From assembly GCF_035440685.1 (NCBI RefSeq), contig NZ_DAORMW010000024.1: a stretch of 64,000 nt of DNA, one strand, 5' to 3'. Origin of the DNA: Accumulibacter appositus (GTDB lineage Bacteria > Pseudomonadota > Gammaproteobacteria > Burkholderiales > Rhodocyclaceae). The position numbers and the translations under genes were made by a program. The notes beneath the pieces were generated by a model. That model was given only the letters and a program-made list of their open reading frames with translations. It did not search any database and was not told the origin of the DNA. Of this stretch, positions 1 to 8,386 are shown piece after piece. Numbering within the stretch: the first letter of the stretch is position 1; each line of letters opens with the position of its first letter.

Positions 1-95
1 AACCCGGCGTCAAATCCCTCTGGCTCGGCATCCAGCGCTTGCGTGATTTCGCCTCGGGCGTAGAGCATATGCGCGAGATCGGTCATGTCATATGA
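1..95 (+). pseudogene. IS4-type transposase, C-terminal fragment (cut by window edge)
   Basis: The first 95 bases read open from the window edge to a TGA at 93-95. The last residues include PGVKSLWLGIQRLRDF, which resembles the C-terminal tail of IS4-family transposases (PGVKxLWxGxQRLxDF type). Only about 30 codons are visible, so I cannot say whether the rest is intact or a relic. The stop lies inside the 3' end of the convergent FGE-domain gene (8-base overlap). An element may therefore have inserted at, or trimmed, the end of that operon. The assignment rests on motif memory alone. Confidence 0.5.
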
Positions 96-2538
96 GTTGT
101 GTATAACGGGATCGGGCAGACGTAACCAGACGAAACCCGCGGTAGGCGTTGCGCTTGACAGGCTCGTTCGAGCTGCGCCGCGCGCTGCGCGCGCCGACCG
201 GGCTGGCGCTCCACGAACCACCGCGCAGCACGCGACCGTCGCCGCTGGTATCGGCTTCAGCGTCTTTCGGTCGCTCATATTTATTGAGGCACCATTCCCA
301 GACGTTGCCAGTCAGATCGAGAACCCCTTCAGCCGACGCGGCGTGTGGATAAATGCCGACCGCTGTCGTCTGCGCCAGGTACCACTTGCCGGCTTTGACT
401 TTGGCTATCCTTTCGTTGATGTTGGCGTAGCCCGTCCGGTAAGAGTCGCCCCAGGGATACTCGTGACCCTCGCGCCCTCGCGCCGCACGCTCCCATTCTT
501 CCTCGGTCGGCAGTCGGATTTCATAGCTCAGCTGCGCGCTGAGCCAGCGGCTGAAAGCCACCGCTTCGTACCAGTCGACGTGTGTTCGCGGCCGATTGGC
601 CTGCGGCCAGAGCGATTGATCCAGCTTTGGTTGCTTGAGGTCGGGCCACCAGCCGCTTTTGTACTCTCCGACTTGCCACCAGCTTTTCCTCTTGTAGCCA
701 CCAGCGTCGATAAACGCCTGGTATTGCGCATTAGTGACCGGGTAACGCGCAATGTAGAAGGTCGGCAGCCTACGCTTCTCTCCTTCCTGATAGACGAACT
801 CCCCGCCGGGGATCTCGACCCAGTCGAGCGCGGGCAGGCCGCGATCGTCGAGACCGACGCCCGGACGCGGATCGCCGATTTCCGCAAGGCGATCGCCAAT
901 CGCCAGGCGGCGTGGCGGGGGGGTCTCGATGGCTTCGAGTTCGTCGAGGAGTTGGTCGACTTGGGGCGGCGATGCTTCTGCCGGCGCTTCCGCTACGCGC
1001 GGCGGCGCATCGCGCCGCACGAATTCGCGTACGCCGACGCCTGGCCGCGGGTCGCCGATTTCGGCCAGGCGATCACCAATCGCCAGGCGGCGTGGTGGTG
1101 GTGTCTTCGGGTCGGCGAGTTCGGCGAGCAGGGCTTCGGCCTCGCTGCCAACTTCGCCACCTTCGCCGACCTTGGCCTCGTCCGGCTCTGGCGGCGGCTG
1201 CTCGTCGGCCAGCCAGGCGCGCAGCTGTTCGAGGAAGTTCCTGGCCTCTTCCGACTTCTCCGGCTGCTGCCAGTCGAGGAGGTCGAGCAGTTGCTCGGCG
1301 CCCTGGCCTGGCGGCGGCGCAGCGAGCGCTTCGGTGCGCAGCAAGGCTGCGCGTGGGCCGGGCAGGGCGTCGCTGCCGGTCTTTTCGGCCCAGTGAGCCT
1401 GTGCCGCGCGGGTCCACAGGCGCAGCACGCGAAGCGCTTCGCCCTGGCCTTCGTCGGCGGCTGCGGCTGCTGCGCTGTCGAGCGATTCCTCCTCAATCAG
1501 TTGCAGCCTTATCCCCTGCCTTGACAGCCAGTCGGCAATGCTGCGTGCCTGCTCGCGGTCGGCGGCGAGGTGGCTTAGGTAGAGCGGCGGCGGGGCGGCA
1601 GCCGCCTCCGCGGCGGCGACCTCGGCGGGCAGTTCGGCGAGCAGCTCGTAGCGGCGGCCGTCGATGGTCGTCAGCAGGACGCGCTCGGCGATCAGCGGCA
1701 GTGCGATGCGCGTATCGGTGCCGACGACGTGCCAGGTGCCGCTGTCGTTGCCTGCGCACTGCACGTGCAGACTCGCCGGCAGCGGTGTCGACAGCTCAAT
1801 GGCCGGCTCGCTGCCAGTGGCGGCCCGGCAGTGCAGCACCTGGGGTTTTCCGGCCTCCCAGTGCAGGCTGACCGCCAGCCGGGCCGGCCGGAAAGGTGCG
1901 GGCAGCTTGTCCTTTAGCCAGTCAGGCAGCGTTGCCGGCGGCGCGGAATTGCCGGCGGCCAGGCCGCTGCTTGCACCGAGGCTGCAACTCGCGTACTGGG
2001 TCAGCAGCCGTGCTTCCGCCAGCCTGCTTTCGGCGCCGCCGACGCTTGCCAGGCTGCGCCGGCTCCAGCGTGCCAGCCGGATGCGCTGTTCCTCGTCGCC
2101 TTCGTCGTGGATGCGCTTGAGCATGTCCTGCAGGCCCTGCTGCACGGCAAGTTGATGGTCGAGCAAAGCTTCAAGGCGCAGATCCTGTTCGAGACGGTCT
2201 TCGGGCGACCAGTGGCGGCTGTGGCGCGCGATGAAGCTGCGCACCTCGTTGAACAAGGGTTGTTCGGCGCGCAGCTCGTCGGCGAGCAGGCGTGCTACGC
2301 CGGCATGCAGGATCACCTCGCTGCTGCTGCGCGCGCCGATCAGCGGGCTGAACCAGAGCAGTGACTCGATCTCCGTGGCGCTGCCGGGGAGGAAGTGCAG
2401 CCGGGCATTGCGCAGCAGCAGCGGCTCGATACGCATGGCGAGCGACAGCAGGCGCGCCAGCGGGACGATCTCCGGCCAGCGTGCACGCACGTCGGCGACG
2501 AGCTCCTGCTCGAAAGCGCTTGGCTGCAGCCAGCTCAT
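88..2538 (-). CDS. Large protein with C-terminal FGE/SUMF1-like domain, last gene of the vWA-MoxR-TIR operon
   Basis: The protein has 816 residues. The N-terminal ~200 are helical and unlike a catalytic domain I know, possibly of the SAV_2336-related type that occurs with vWA/MoxR genes. A Pro/Ala/Glu-rich middle follows. A formylglycine-generating-enzyme (FGE-sulfatase/EgtB) fold spans about 566-812, with VEIPGGEF, RYPVTNAQY, RLPTEEEWERAARG, LTGNVWEWC and VLRGGSW. The paired copper-binding cysteines of true FGE are not visible before the terminal YRGFRLV, so formylglycine synthesis is unlikely and a ligand-binding or effector role is more plausible. The leader PPPRRLAIGDRLAEIGDPRP occurs twice (about 475-498 and 535-558), which suggests an internal duplication. 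ATG at 2538 overlaps the upstream stop by 4 bases (ATGA), so the two genes are translationally coupled. Confidence 0.8.
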   Translation of the reverse strand: MSWLQPSAFEQELVADVRARWPEIVPLARLLSLAMRIEPLLLRNARLHFLPGSATEIESLLWFSPLIGARSSSEVILHAGVARLLADELRAEQPLFNEVRSFIARHSRHWSPEDRLEQDLRLEALLDHQLAVQQGLQDMLKRIHDEGDEEQRIRLARWSRRSLASVGGAESRLAEARLLTQYASCSLGASSGLAAGNSAPPATLPDWLKDKLPAPFRPARLAVSLHWEAGKPQVLHCRAATGSEPAIELSTPLPASLHVQCAGNDSGTWHVVGTDTRIALPLIAERVLLTTIDGRRYELLAELPAEVAAAEAAAAPPPLYLSHLAADREQARSIADWLSRQGIRLQLIEEESLDSAAAAAADEGQGEALRVLRLWTRAAQAHWAEKTGSDALPGPRAALLRTEALAAPPPGQGAEQLLDLLDWQQPEKSEEARNFLEQLRAWLADEQPPPEPDEAKVGEGGEVGSEAEALLAELADPKTPPPRRLAIGDRLAEIGDPRPGVGVREFVRRDAPPRVAEAPAEASPPQVDQLLDELEAIETPPPRRLAIGDRLAEIGDPRPGVGLDDRGLPALDWVEIPGGEFVYQEGEKRRLPTFYIARYPVTNAQYQAFIDAGGYKRKSWWQVGEYKSGWWPDLKQPKLDQSLWPQANRPRTHVDWYEAVAFSRWLSAQLSYEIRLPTEEEWERAARGREGHEYPWGDSYRTGYANINERIAKVKAGKWYLAQTTAVGIYPHAASAEGVLDLTGNVWEWCLNKYERPKDAEADTSGDGRVLRGGSWSASPVGARSARRSSNEPVKRNAYRGFRLVTSARSRYTQLI

Positions 2539-3572
2539 CGCGTCGGTCGCTGGCCGCCGCCGAGCTGCCGGCTGAGCATCGCGGCGCTGGTGCGCGGATG
2601 CCAGTGCACCAGTTCGGCGTCGGGGCCAAGGGTGGTCGGCCAGTATTCCGGCGACCAGGGGACGAGGACGATCAGCGGGCAGCCTAGCGCGCGGCAGTCC
2701 TTGATCAGTTTTTGCCAGCCGGGGTCGGGCCGGCTGCGCGGCGGTAATCCCTGGATGGCGAAATCGGTGGCGGCCAGGATCGGCCGACCGGGCTCGGGTT
2801 GCCAGGGCTGCCAGTCTTGTTCTGCGTCCTCGCCGGGCAGCCAGCGGCCGGCTTTCTCGGGAGAGGAGTCAAAGTCGAAGAGCGAGACGCGTTCTTCGCC
2901 GAGCACGCCGGCGAGCTGCCTGGCCAGTTCGCGCAGGTCTTCCCACCACGGCAGCATGCTGTCGCTGAAGTCGAGCAGGAGCTGGCAGCCGCGGGCGAGG
3001 CTCGCCGAGTGCAGGCGCGGCAGCCGCGGCGGCAGACGTCCTTCGACGACGCGGCGGACCAGTTGATCGACGTCGAGTTGGTCACCCTGGCGCCGCGTCG
3101 CCAGGGCGGCGGTGAACACGCCGCGGGCGGTCTCGGTGGGGATCAGCGTCTGGCGCGGCGGCGAAACACCGGGCGCGGGGTCGAGGCGCTGGTAATCGCC
3201 GCTAAGCCAGGCCGGTTCTGCGGCGCTATCGATCACGGGCGTCGTGGCGACGGCGTTGAGCGTCGATGTCAGTGTCTGTGCGGGCAGATCGATCGGCGGC
3301 GTGCGTGTCGGCGGCGCGGCGAGCCCCGGTCGACGTGGCGTGGCAGGAGCTTCGGTTTTTGGCCGGGCCGACAGGCGGCTGCGGTCATAGACCGTCGGCG
3401 TCGGCCGGGCGGGCTGCAGGTCGGGCGCCGCCAGCCCGAAACCGAGGCAGCCGGCAATCGCCCGTGCGTGCTCGTCATCGTGGCAGTGCAGCGTGCCGAG
3501 CGCGCGGATGAGGTCGCCGAGGTGAATCTCACCGCGTTGGGTCTCGTCGGTTTCCCGGCGCGAAGTGGCCAT
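2535..3572 (-). CDS. vWA-domain protein of a vWA-MoxR conflict system
   Basis: The protein has 345 residues from ATG 3572, four bases after the MoxR stop. A longer in-frame start at 3647 would run back into the MoxR gene. Residues 1-45 form a short helical segment, 50-150 are a Pro/Thr-rich linker, and from about 195 there is a von Willebrand factor A fold. Its MIDAS-like motif DFSDS (about 202-206) follows the hydrophobic strand QLLLDFSDSM. A metal-dependent adhesion-type vWA partnered with a MoxR AAA+ ATPase is a classic pair, where the ATPase remodels or loads the vWA protein. In this four-gene operon (TIR, MoxR, vWA, FGE) it is likely the middle signalling component. It is cytosolic, with no signal peptide or membrane span. 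Confidence 0.8.
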   Translation of the reverse strand: MATSRRETDETQRGEIHLGDLIRALGTLHCHDDEHARAIAGCLGFGLAAPDLQPARPTPTVYDRSRLSARPKTEAPATPRRPGLAAPPTRTPPIDLPAQTLTSTLNAVATTPVIDSAAEPAWLSGDYQRLDPAPGVSPPRQTLIPTETARGVFTAALATRRQGDQLDVDQLVRRVVEGRLPPRLPRLHSASLARGCQLLLDFSDSMLPWWEDLRELARQLAGVLGEERVSLFDFDSSPEKAGRWLPGEDAEQDWQPWQPEPGRPILAATDFAIQGLPPRSRPDPGWQKLIKDCRALGCPLIVLVPWSPEYWPTTLGPDAELVHWHPRTSAAMLSRQLGGGQRPTR

Positions 3573-3576
3573 CGTT

Positions 3577-4539
3577 TCAGACCGTGGGCTTGACCAGAAC
3601 GGCGCGCTCGATCTGGCGCCACAGCGGGTTGTCGTCGGCGACGGCAATCTTCAGTTCTTCGCAGGCCTGGATGGCGTCGAGGAATTCGCTGGTGCCGGGG
3701 TGGCGGCGGCCGACTTCCGGCGGCATCTCGCGGATGCTCGTGATCTTTCCGACGATGGCTTCGACGCGGGTGGGGTCGGCGGCCGGGTGATGCGCATGGG
3801 CGATGGCGAGCAGCGCTTGCTTGTTGGGCGGGTCGAAGACCAGGCTCACGCAGCGGCGGAGAAACGCTTGTGGCAGTTCGCGTTCGCGATTGGTGGTGAT
3901 GATGGTCAGCAGCTGCTGCTGGTCTTTCGGTTTCGCGTGCAGTGTCGACCCGCCGGGCAGGCAGAAACTGCGCCGGTCGAGCGGTTCGAGCAGGTCGTTG
4001 GGTACGTCGGGTTCGGCTTTGTCGATCTCGTCGATGAGCAGGACGGTGTGCTGCGGTGGCTTGTCGGTGGGCCGCTCGGTGCCGGGGAAAGGCAGGGCGA
4101 CCGCGTGGGTGATCGCGTCTGCCGGGCTGAGTCCTCTACGCGCGGCCGATTCCCGGTCGAAAGCCCACCAGAAGATGCCCGGGTTGTGATAAGCCTCGTC
4201 GGGCTTCAGCTGTTCGGCGTCTGCTCGTGCCGCGCGGTGGGCGTCGTGCAGGCGGCGGAGTTGATCGACCTCGACGGTCAGCTCTTCGAGCCGGGTGCGC
4301 GAGGTGATCGTCTTGCTGAGGAAGTTCCAGCCGAGCCTCGCTGCCATGGCTTCAGCCAGCCGGCTCTTGCCGCAGCCTGGCGGACCGGCTACGAGCAGCG
4401 GCCGGCTGGTCGCCAGCGCCACGTCGACGGCGATGACCGCTGCTTCGGAAAAGATGTAGGGCTTGATTTCCAGGACGGGATCTCCCGGAAATGAATAGTC
4501 GTCGGGGAGCGTGAAGTTCCTGGGGCGGTAGCGGGCCAT
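3577..4539 (-). CDS. MoxR-family AAA+ ATPase
   Basis: The protein has 320 residues. The Walker A motif GPPGCGKS lies at 52-59 and Walker B LLIDEID at about 167-172. Downstream RRC and VGRRHPGTSEF segments fit the sensor/arginine regions of MoxR proteins. MoxR ATPases act as chaperone-like remodellers of vWA-domain partners, and here the vWA gene starts four bases after this stop. The upstream TIR gene ends nine bases before this start, so all four genes are almost certainly one transcript. In conflict systems of the vWA-MoxR type the ATPase is thought to gate effector activation, but that role here is inferred from context. Confidence 0.88.
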   Translation of the reverse strand: MARYRPRNFTLPDDYSFPGDPVLEIKPYIFSEAAVIAVDVALATSRPLLVAGPPGCGKSRLAEAMAARLGWNFLSKTITSRTRLEELTVEVDQLRRLHDAHRAARADAEQLKPDEAYHNPGIFWWAFDRESAARRGLSPADAITHAVALPFPGTERPTDKPPQHTVLLIDEIDKAEPDVPNDLLEPLDRRSFCLPGGSTLHAKPKDQQQLLTIITTNRERELPQAFLRRCVSLVFDPPNKQALLAIAHAHHPAADPTRVEAIVGKITSIREMPPEVGRRHPGTSEFLDAIQACEELKIAVADDNPLWRQIERAVLVKPTV

Positions 4540-4548
4540 CGGCTTTCC

Positions 4549-5859
4549 CTATCCGTAGATGTTGTTGAGCAGCTCGCGCGCGTCGAGTTCTGCGAGAAGT
4601 TGGTCCGACTCTGTTTGCAGGGACAGTTCGGGAAGGGGCTGAACTGCGTCGGGCAGATCGTCTCGCAGTTGTGCGCCGACACCAACGACGAAGACCAGCG
4701 TGCCGTAGACTTGCTGCAGTCCTTGCAGACCATCGACCAGCCGCGCGTCGGGGGCTTCGCCCGCCCATGCGGTGGCCGGAACGAAGACGACCACATGCCA
4801 TTTGTCCGCGCGCACGCGCCGGTCGATGACTTCGTTCGTGAGGTGCGCCAGTCCACGCGCGTAGGTCTTGCGGATTTCTGCCTGGATCGCCTCCGGGCTG
4901 CTCACGTCTGATATCGGGATCACCCGGATCTGGTTCGCTCCGGGCCAGGCGCGTTCGAGATAGCGGTCGAGCGTGAAATGCCGCGTGCCGAGTTCGGGCT
5001 GGCTGAGCTCCAGGCACTGGCCGTTGAGCGCCAGGCATTTCCCGTGTGCGCGTGCAGCCGGAATCTGCCCGGCAGCGCCGGCACCCACCCACAGCGCGCG
5101 CACGAACTTCAACAGCTCTTCGGCGCGTTCCCGGCTCGGGTGTGGCAGCGTGTCGTCGAGCACTTCCTGGAAGCGCTCCAGCGACTTCTCGCCGTCGTTC
5201 AGCAGGTGGCGCGCCAGCGCCCTGGCGTAGTCGGCGTGCGTCGACGGCAGCGTCGTTCCCGGGAAGAGCGTCTGCCACAGCCGCTCCAGACTGCTTAACT
5301 TCACCTGCTCGACAATGACGCTCTCGACGGCTTCCAGCAGCCGTTCGAAGGGTGTCGCGACGGTCCCGCGCAGCAGCTCGGGATGATGGCCCATCTTCAG
5401 CCTGATGCCGCCGAGAATCTGCGCGGCGGTGCTGACCTGGGCAACGCACTGCGTGCGGGTGATGCGCAGCGTGCCCAGGAAGTCCTTTTCGAGATCTTCC
5501 GGCGTCGCCTGTTGGTCGAGCAGGACCGGGAAGAGCCTGAATTCGGGTTCGAGTTCGGCACGCCAGCTGAGGATCGCGGCTTCCTTCCTGACCCAGTTCG
5601 ATTCCTCGATGGCGCGTCGCGAAAAGAGGATGATCGCCGCGTGACACTCGGCCAGCCATTCGTTGAGCCGCCGTTCCCAGTCGTCGCCGGGATGCAGGCC
5701 CTCGTAGTCGACCAGGATCTCGATCTTGTCGCCGTACTCGGTCTTCAGCCCTTTGCAGGTGTCCTGCAGCAGTTGCCAGTTCCCTTGCGCCTCGGCGTCA
5801 TCCGCACTGGCGGGACGCAGTCGGGAACTGTGGCTGATGAAAAGTTTGAGAGCCGCCAT
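4549..5859 (-). CDS. TIR-domain protein with a VMAP-like C-terminal region, candidate effector
   Basis: The protein has 436 residues. I chose ATG 5859 because the TIR strand (KLFISHSS) follows it directly; the frame is open further upstream without domain content. Residues 4-125 form a TIR domain: strand A, a DYEGLHPGDDW loop, AAIILFS, then SNWVRKEAAIL. The Glu of WVRKE (E93) lines up with the catalytic Glu of SARM1-type NADases (WVHKE), so NAD cleavage is plausible. Residues ~170-436 are alpha/beta. I do not recognise them firmly, but they resemble the C-terminal region of vWA-MoxR-associated proteins. It is the first gene of the operon with moxR, vWA and the FGE-domain gene. Confidence 0.8.
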   Translation of the reverse strand: MAALKLFISHSSRLRPASADDAEAQGNWQLLQDTCKGLKTEYGDKIEILVDYEGLHPGDDWERRLNEWLAECHAAIILFSRRAIEESNWVRKEAAILSWRAELEPEFRLFPVLLDQQATPEDLEKDFLGTLRITRTQCVAQVSTAAQILGGIRLKMGHHPELLRGTVATPFERLLEAVESVIVEQVKLSSLERLWQTLFPGTTLPSTHADYARALARHLLNDGEKSLERFQEVLDDTLPHPSRERAEELLKFVRALWVGAGAAGQIPAARAHGKCLALNGQCLELSQPELGTRHFTLDRYLERAWPGANQIRVIPISDVSSPEAIQAEIRKTYARGLAHLTNEVIDRRVRADKWHVVVFVPATAWAGEAPDARLVDGLQGLQQVYGTLVFVVGVGAQLRDDLPDAVQPLPELSLQTESDQLLAELDARELLNNIYG

Positions 5860-6221
5860 GTCGGATTCTGCTGCGGGTTTCGTTGCCCGGTCGGGCGTGC
5901 CTTGTTTCCCCGAAAGACTACCACGCATCGTGCGTCGCAAGCTGTTGTAGCGCGCTTCGTTGGGCTTGGTGGATTAGCCGCGCAGGCTGGACTGGACTGC
6001 CACATCGCTGCGCTGCTCGCAGTGACGGTTTTTGGGACGTGGCGGCGATGACTGTGGCGATCGGCGCTCGGTGGTCGGCCGCCGCTGCGCAGCGTCTTAT
6101 AATCGCCACCTACCAAGCTGCGCAGCGCCGGTGAGCCTGACCAAGGCCGTCCGGCGCTACTTATCCTTCCGGCGTCACCCCTGCGCCCTGTTCGAATCTC
6201 CGAGTCTCCGAGCCAGCGACC
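5860..6221. other. Divergent intergenic region
   Basis: This 362-base region separates the minus-strand TIR operon from the plus-strand EamA gene. It must hold both promoters, but no convincing -35/-10 pair stands out. The only structure I can defend is a dispersed repeat copy at 5992-6026. No gene is seen. Confidence 0.5.
5992..6026 (+). repeat. Dispersed intergenic repeat B, copy 1
   Basis: This short stretch beginning ctggactgccac and ending gctcgcagtgacg matches 15688-15725 in the same orientation. It differs by a few substitutions and small gaps. Read on the minus strand it resembles the CGTCA-TTGCGAG...GGCAATCCAG class of repeats scattered in many bacterial genomes. Confidence 0.5.
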
Positions 6222-7112
6222 GTGTCCGTCATCCTGCCCCCCGCACCAGCCGTCCGCCTGGCGGGCGTTGCCTGCATCGTCGCTTCGGCGACGGCTTTCG
6301 GGGCGATGCCGATTTTCGGCAAGCTGGCCTATGCCGACGGCGTCGATGTGCCGAGCCTGCTGTTTCTGCGCTTCGGACTGGCCGGTGCGCTGATGGTGGT
6401 GGTGATGCGGGTGCGTGGCATGGCCTGGCCGCGCGGGCGCACGCTGTGGCTGCTGGCGGCGATGGGTGGGCTGGGTTATGTCGGGCAGTCATTCTGCTAT
6501 TTCGCCGCTCTGCAGTATGCGAGCGCCGGGCTGACGGCGCTGCTGCTCTACCTCTATCCCGCGATTGTCACCGTCTTGTCGGCGGTGCTCGCGCGGCGGC
6601 GGCTGTCGGGGCTGCGCATGCTGGCGGTGGTGGCGACGCTGTTCGGGACAGGGCTGGCGGTTGGCGGCAGCCTGGCCGGCAGCACGCTGGGCATCCTGCT
6701 CGGGGCCACGGCGGCGCTGATCTATTCGGTGTACATCCTGGTCGGCGAGCGGGTGACGCCGGTGAGCGGGGCGATGGCGTCGGCGACGGTGATTCTGCTT
6801 GCTGCGGCCTGCGTTTGTGGGCTGGCGGTGCTGGTGCGCGGGCCGGCTTTTCCGAGCTCGGCAGTGGGCTGGGCGGCGGTCGGTAGTATCGCGACCCTGT
6901 CGACGGTGGTGGCGGTGATCACTTTCTTTGCCGGCATGGCGCGTCTCGGGGCGGCCGATGCGGCGACGCTGTCGACGCTCGAACCGGTGGTGAGCATTGT
7001 CCTGGCGGCGCTGTTTCTCGACGAGGCGCTGGGGCAGTGGCAGATCGTCGGCGGGGCGATCGTTCTTGGGGCGGTGATTCTGCTGGCGCGTTCGGGCGAC
7101 GACAGGAGTTAG
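6222..7112 (+). CDS. EamA/DMT-superfamily inner-membrane transporter
   Basis: The protein has 296 residues from GTG 6222. It is almost wholly hydrophobic, with about ten membrane segments arranged as two EamA repeats (about 12-142 and 160-290). The first contains FGAMPIFGKLAY and ALQYASAGLTALLLYLYP, the second LGAADAATLSTLEPVVSIVLAALFLDE, both typical of drug/metabolite transporters. It is probably a metabolite or amino-acid exporter; the substrate cannot be told. It stands alone, diverging from the TIR operon and converging on the hydrolase at 7203. Confidence 0.88.
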   Translation: MSVILPPAPAVRLAGVACIVASATAFGAMPIFGKLAYADGVDVPSLLFLRFGLAGALMVVVMRVRGMAWPRGRTLWLLAAMGGLGYVGQSFCYFAALQYASAGLTALLLYLYPAIVTVLSAVLARRRLSGLRMLAVVATLFGTGLAVGGSLAGSTLGILLGATAALIYSVYILVGERVTPVSGAMASATVILLAAACVCGLAVLVRGPAFPSSAVGWAAVGSIATLSTVVAVITFFAGMARLGAADAATLSTLEPVVSIVLAALFLDEALGQWQIVGGAIVLGAVILLARSGDDRS

Positions 7113-7128
7113 CCGGGTAGCTTCTATC

Positions 7129-7144
7129 GCCCGATGAATCGGGC
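7129..7144. terminator. Short palindrome between convergent genes (possible terminator or REP-like element)
   Basis: gcccgatgaatcgggc is a 7-base-arm hairpin with a two-base loop. It is flanked by weaker outer pairing (gtag...ctac) and lies between the converging EamA and hydrolase genes. There is no clear T-tract, so it may be a REP-like unit rather than a Rho-independent terminator. Confidence 0.35.
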
Positions 7145-7202
7145 TCCTACAAGAAACAGCGCGCTGCCCCTGGCGGAGCACGATTCAACGGGCGAGCTTG
7201 CG

Positions 7203-8051
7203 CTAGCGGGCTGGCTTGGCTGCCGCCGGCACGGCCGGGGGTGTCGCCGTGCTGGCGAGAAAGTGCAGCAGATCGTCGACGACCGCCTGCGGTTGCTCGT
7301 TCATCATCGCGTGTCCGCAGTCGGGGATTTCGACGCGGATGAACTGGCGCAGCGCGGCTTGCAGCGGCGGCAGGTTGCGGCGCGGCGTCATGCGGTCGCG
7401 GCGGCCGACGAGCAGCAGCGTCGGGCATTCGACCTGCGCTGCCGCTTCCAGGCCGTGCTGATAGTTGTTGCAGTTGGCGAGGTCGATGGCCAGGACGCCC
7501 GGCGGGCTGCGGCGCATGATGGCCAGCGTCGCGCCGGGACCCCAAATGCCGTGTCCGCCGCCACCGGTGAGCAGGAACTGCAGGGTGTGCGAGTATTCGG
7601 TCATCATGCGCAGGACGCTGTCGGGATGGGTTTCGGCGCGGCCGAGCAGGGCGTCGGCGACCGGCATCGGCGCCGACGCGCCGAGCAGGGCCATCTGGGC
7701 GACGCGTTGCGGATGACGTGCGGCGCACTCGAGAGTGATCAGCGAGCCCATCGAGTGTCCGACCAGCACTGCCTGCTCGACATCGGCGGCGTCGAGCAGG
7801 GTCGGCAGCCAGTCGGCGAGTTCCTCGATGCTGCGCAGGGCCGGGCCGGCCGACAGGCCATGTCCCGGTAGATCGGGGGCGAGAACCGCGCAGCCGGCGG
7901 CGGTCAGCCCGCCGGCGACGGTGCGCCAGCAGTCACGGTCATTGGCGGCGCCATGCACCAGCAGCAGCGGTGGGTAGGGCGAACCGGCAGGGTCGAAGGA
8001 CTTTCCCCCGGTGCCGACATGGCAGCGTTTCCCGGCGACATTCATTTGCAT
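7203..8051 (-). CDS. Alpha/beta-hydrolase
   Basis: The protein has 282 residues from ATG 8051, which is preceded by an AGAGG-type ribosome site; 8045 is an alternative start. It is a single alpha/beta-hydrolase fold. It shows the oxyanion strand LLLVHGAANDRDCW, the nucleophile elbow GHSMGS, an Asp in LVGRRDRMTPR and the catalytic His in IPDCGHAMMNEQP. The C-terminal ~15 residues are Ala/Pro-rich. It is probably an esterase/lactonase-like enzyme of the MhpC/BioH-like group; substrate unknown. It lies 87 bases downstream of the YdcH-like gene on the same strand and may be cotranscribed with it. Confidence 0.85.
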   Translation of the reverse strand: MQMNVAGKRCHVGTGGKSFDPAGSPYPPLLLVHGAANDRDCWRTVAGGLTAAGCAVLAPDLPGHGLSAGPALRSIEELADWLPTLLDAADVEQAVLVGHSMGSLITLECAARHPQRVAQMALLGASAPMPVADALLGRAETHPDSVLRMMTEYSHTLQFLLTGGGGHGIWGPGATLAIMRRSPPGVLAIDLANCNNYQHGLEAAAQVECPTLLLVGRRDRMTPRRNLPPLQAALRQFIRVEIPDCGHAMMNEQPQAVVDDLLHFLASTATPPAVPAAAKPAR

Positions 8052-8138
8052 GTTCTGCCTCTTACTCCTGCATTCCCTCATCGACGCCCATCGGGATTGG
8101 CAATTTGCGACATTGCCAAGCTTGAACCGTGCCCCCGT

Positions 8139-8348
8139 TCAGGCCTTGACATCCGGTTCGAGCGCGCTTTCGAGCTGGTTGATGCGATCCTTGAGCAGCA
8201 GCTTGCGTTTCTTCAGGCGGCGGACGAGCAGCTCGTCGGGAGGCGGGCTGAGCAGCAGGTGATCGATCACCAGATCGAGGTCGCGATGCTCGACGTGTAG
8301 TTCTTCGAGGGTGGCGCGTGCTTCTATGGCCTGTTCTTCGTTGAGCAT
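8139..8348 (-). CDS. YdcH-family small coiled-coil protein (DUF465)
   Basis: The 69-residue protein starts at ATG 8348 behind GGAGAAGG. It is highly charged and helical, and the segment LVRRLKKRKLLLKDRINQLE is characteristic of the DUF465/YdcH family of short coiled-coil proteins. The biochemical role of the family is unknown. It sits between azlD and the hydrolase gene, all on the minus strand. Confidence 0.8.
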   Translation of the reverse strand: MLNEEQAIEARATLEELHVEHRDLDLVIDHLLLSPPPDELLVRRLKKRKLLLKDRINQLESALEPDVKA

Positions 8349-8386
8349 GGTGGGCCTTCTCCTGGGGGTGGTACGGGGTGACTTGT

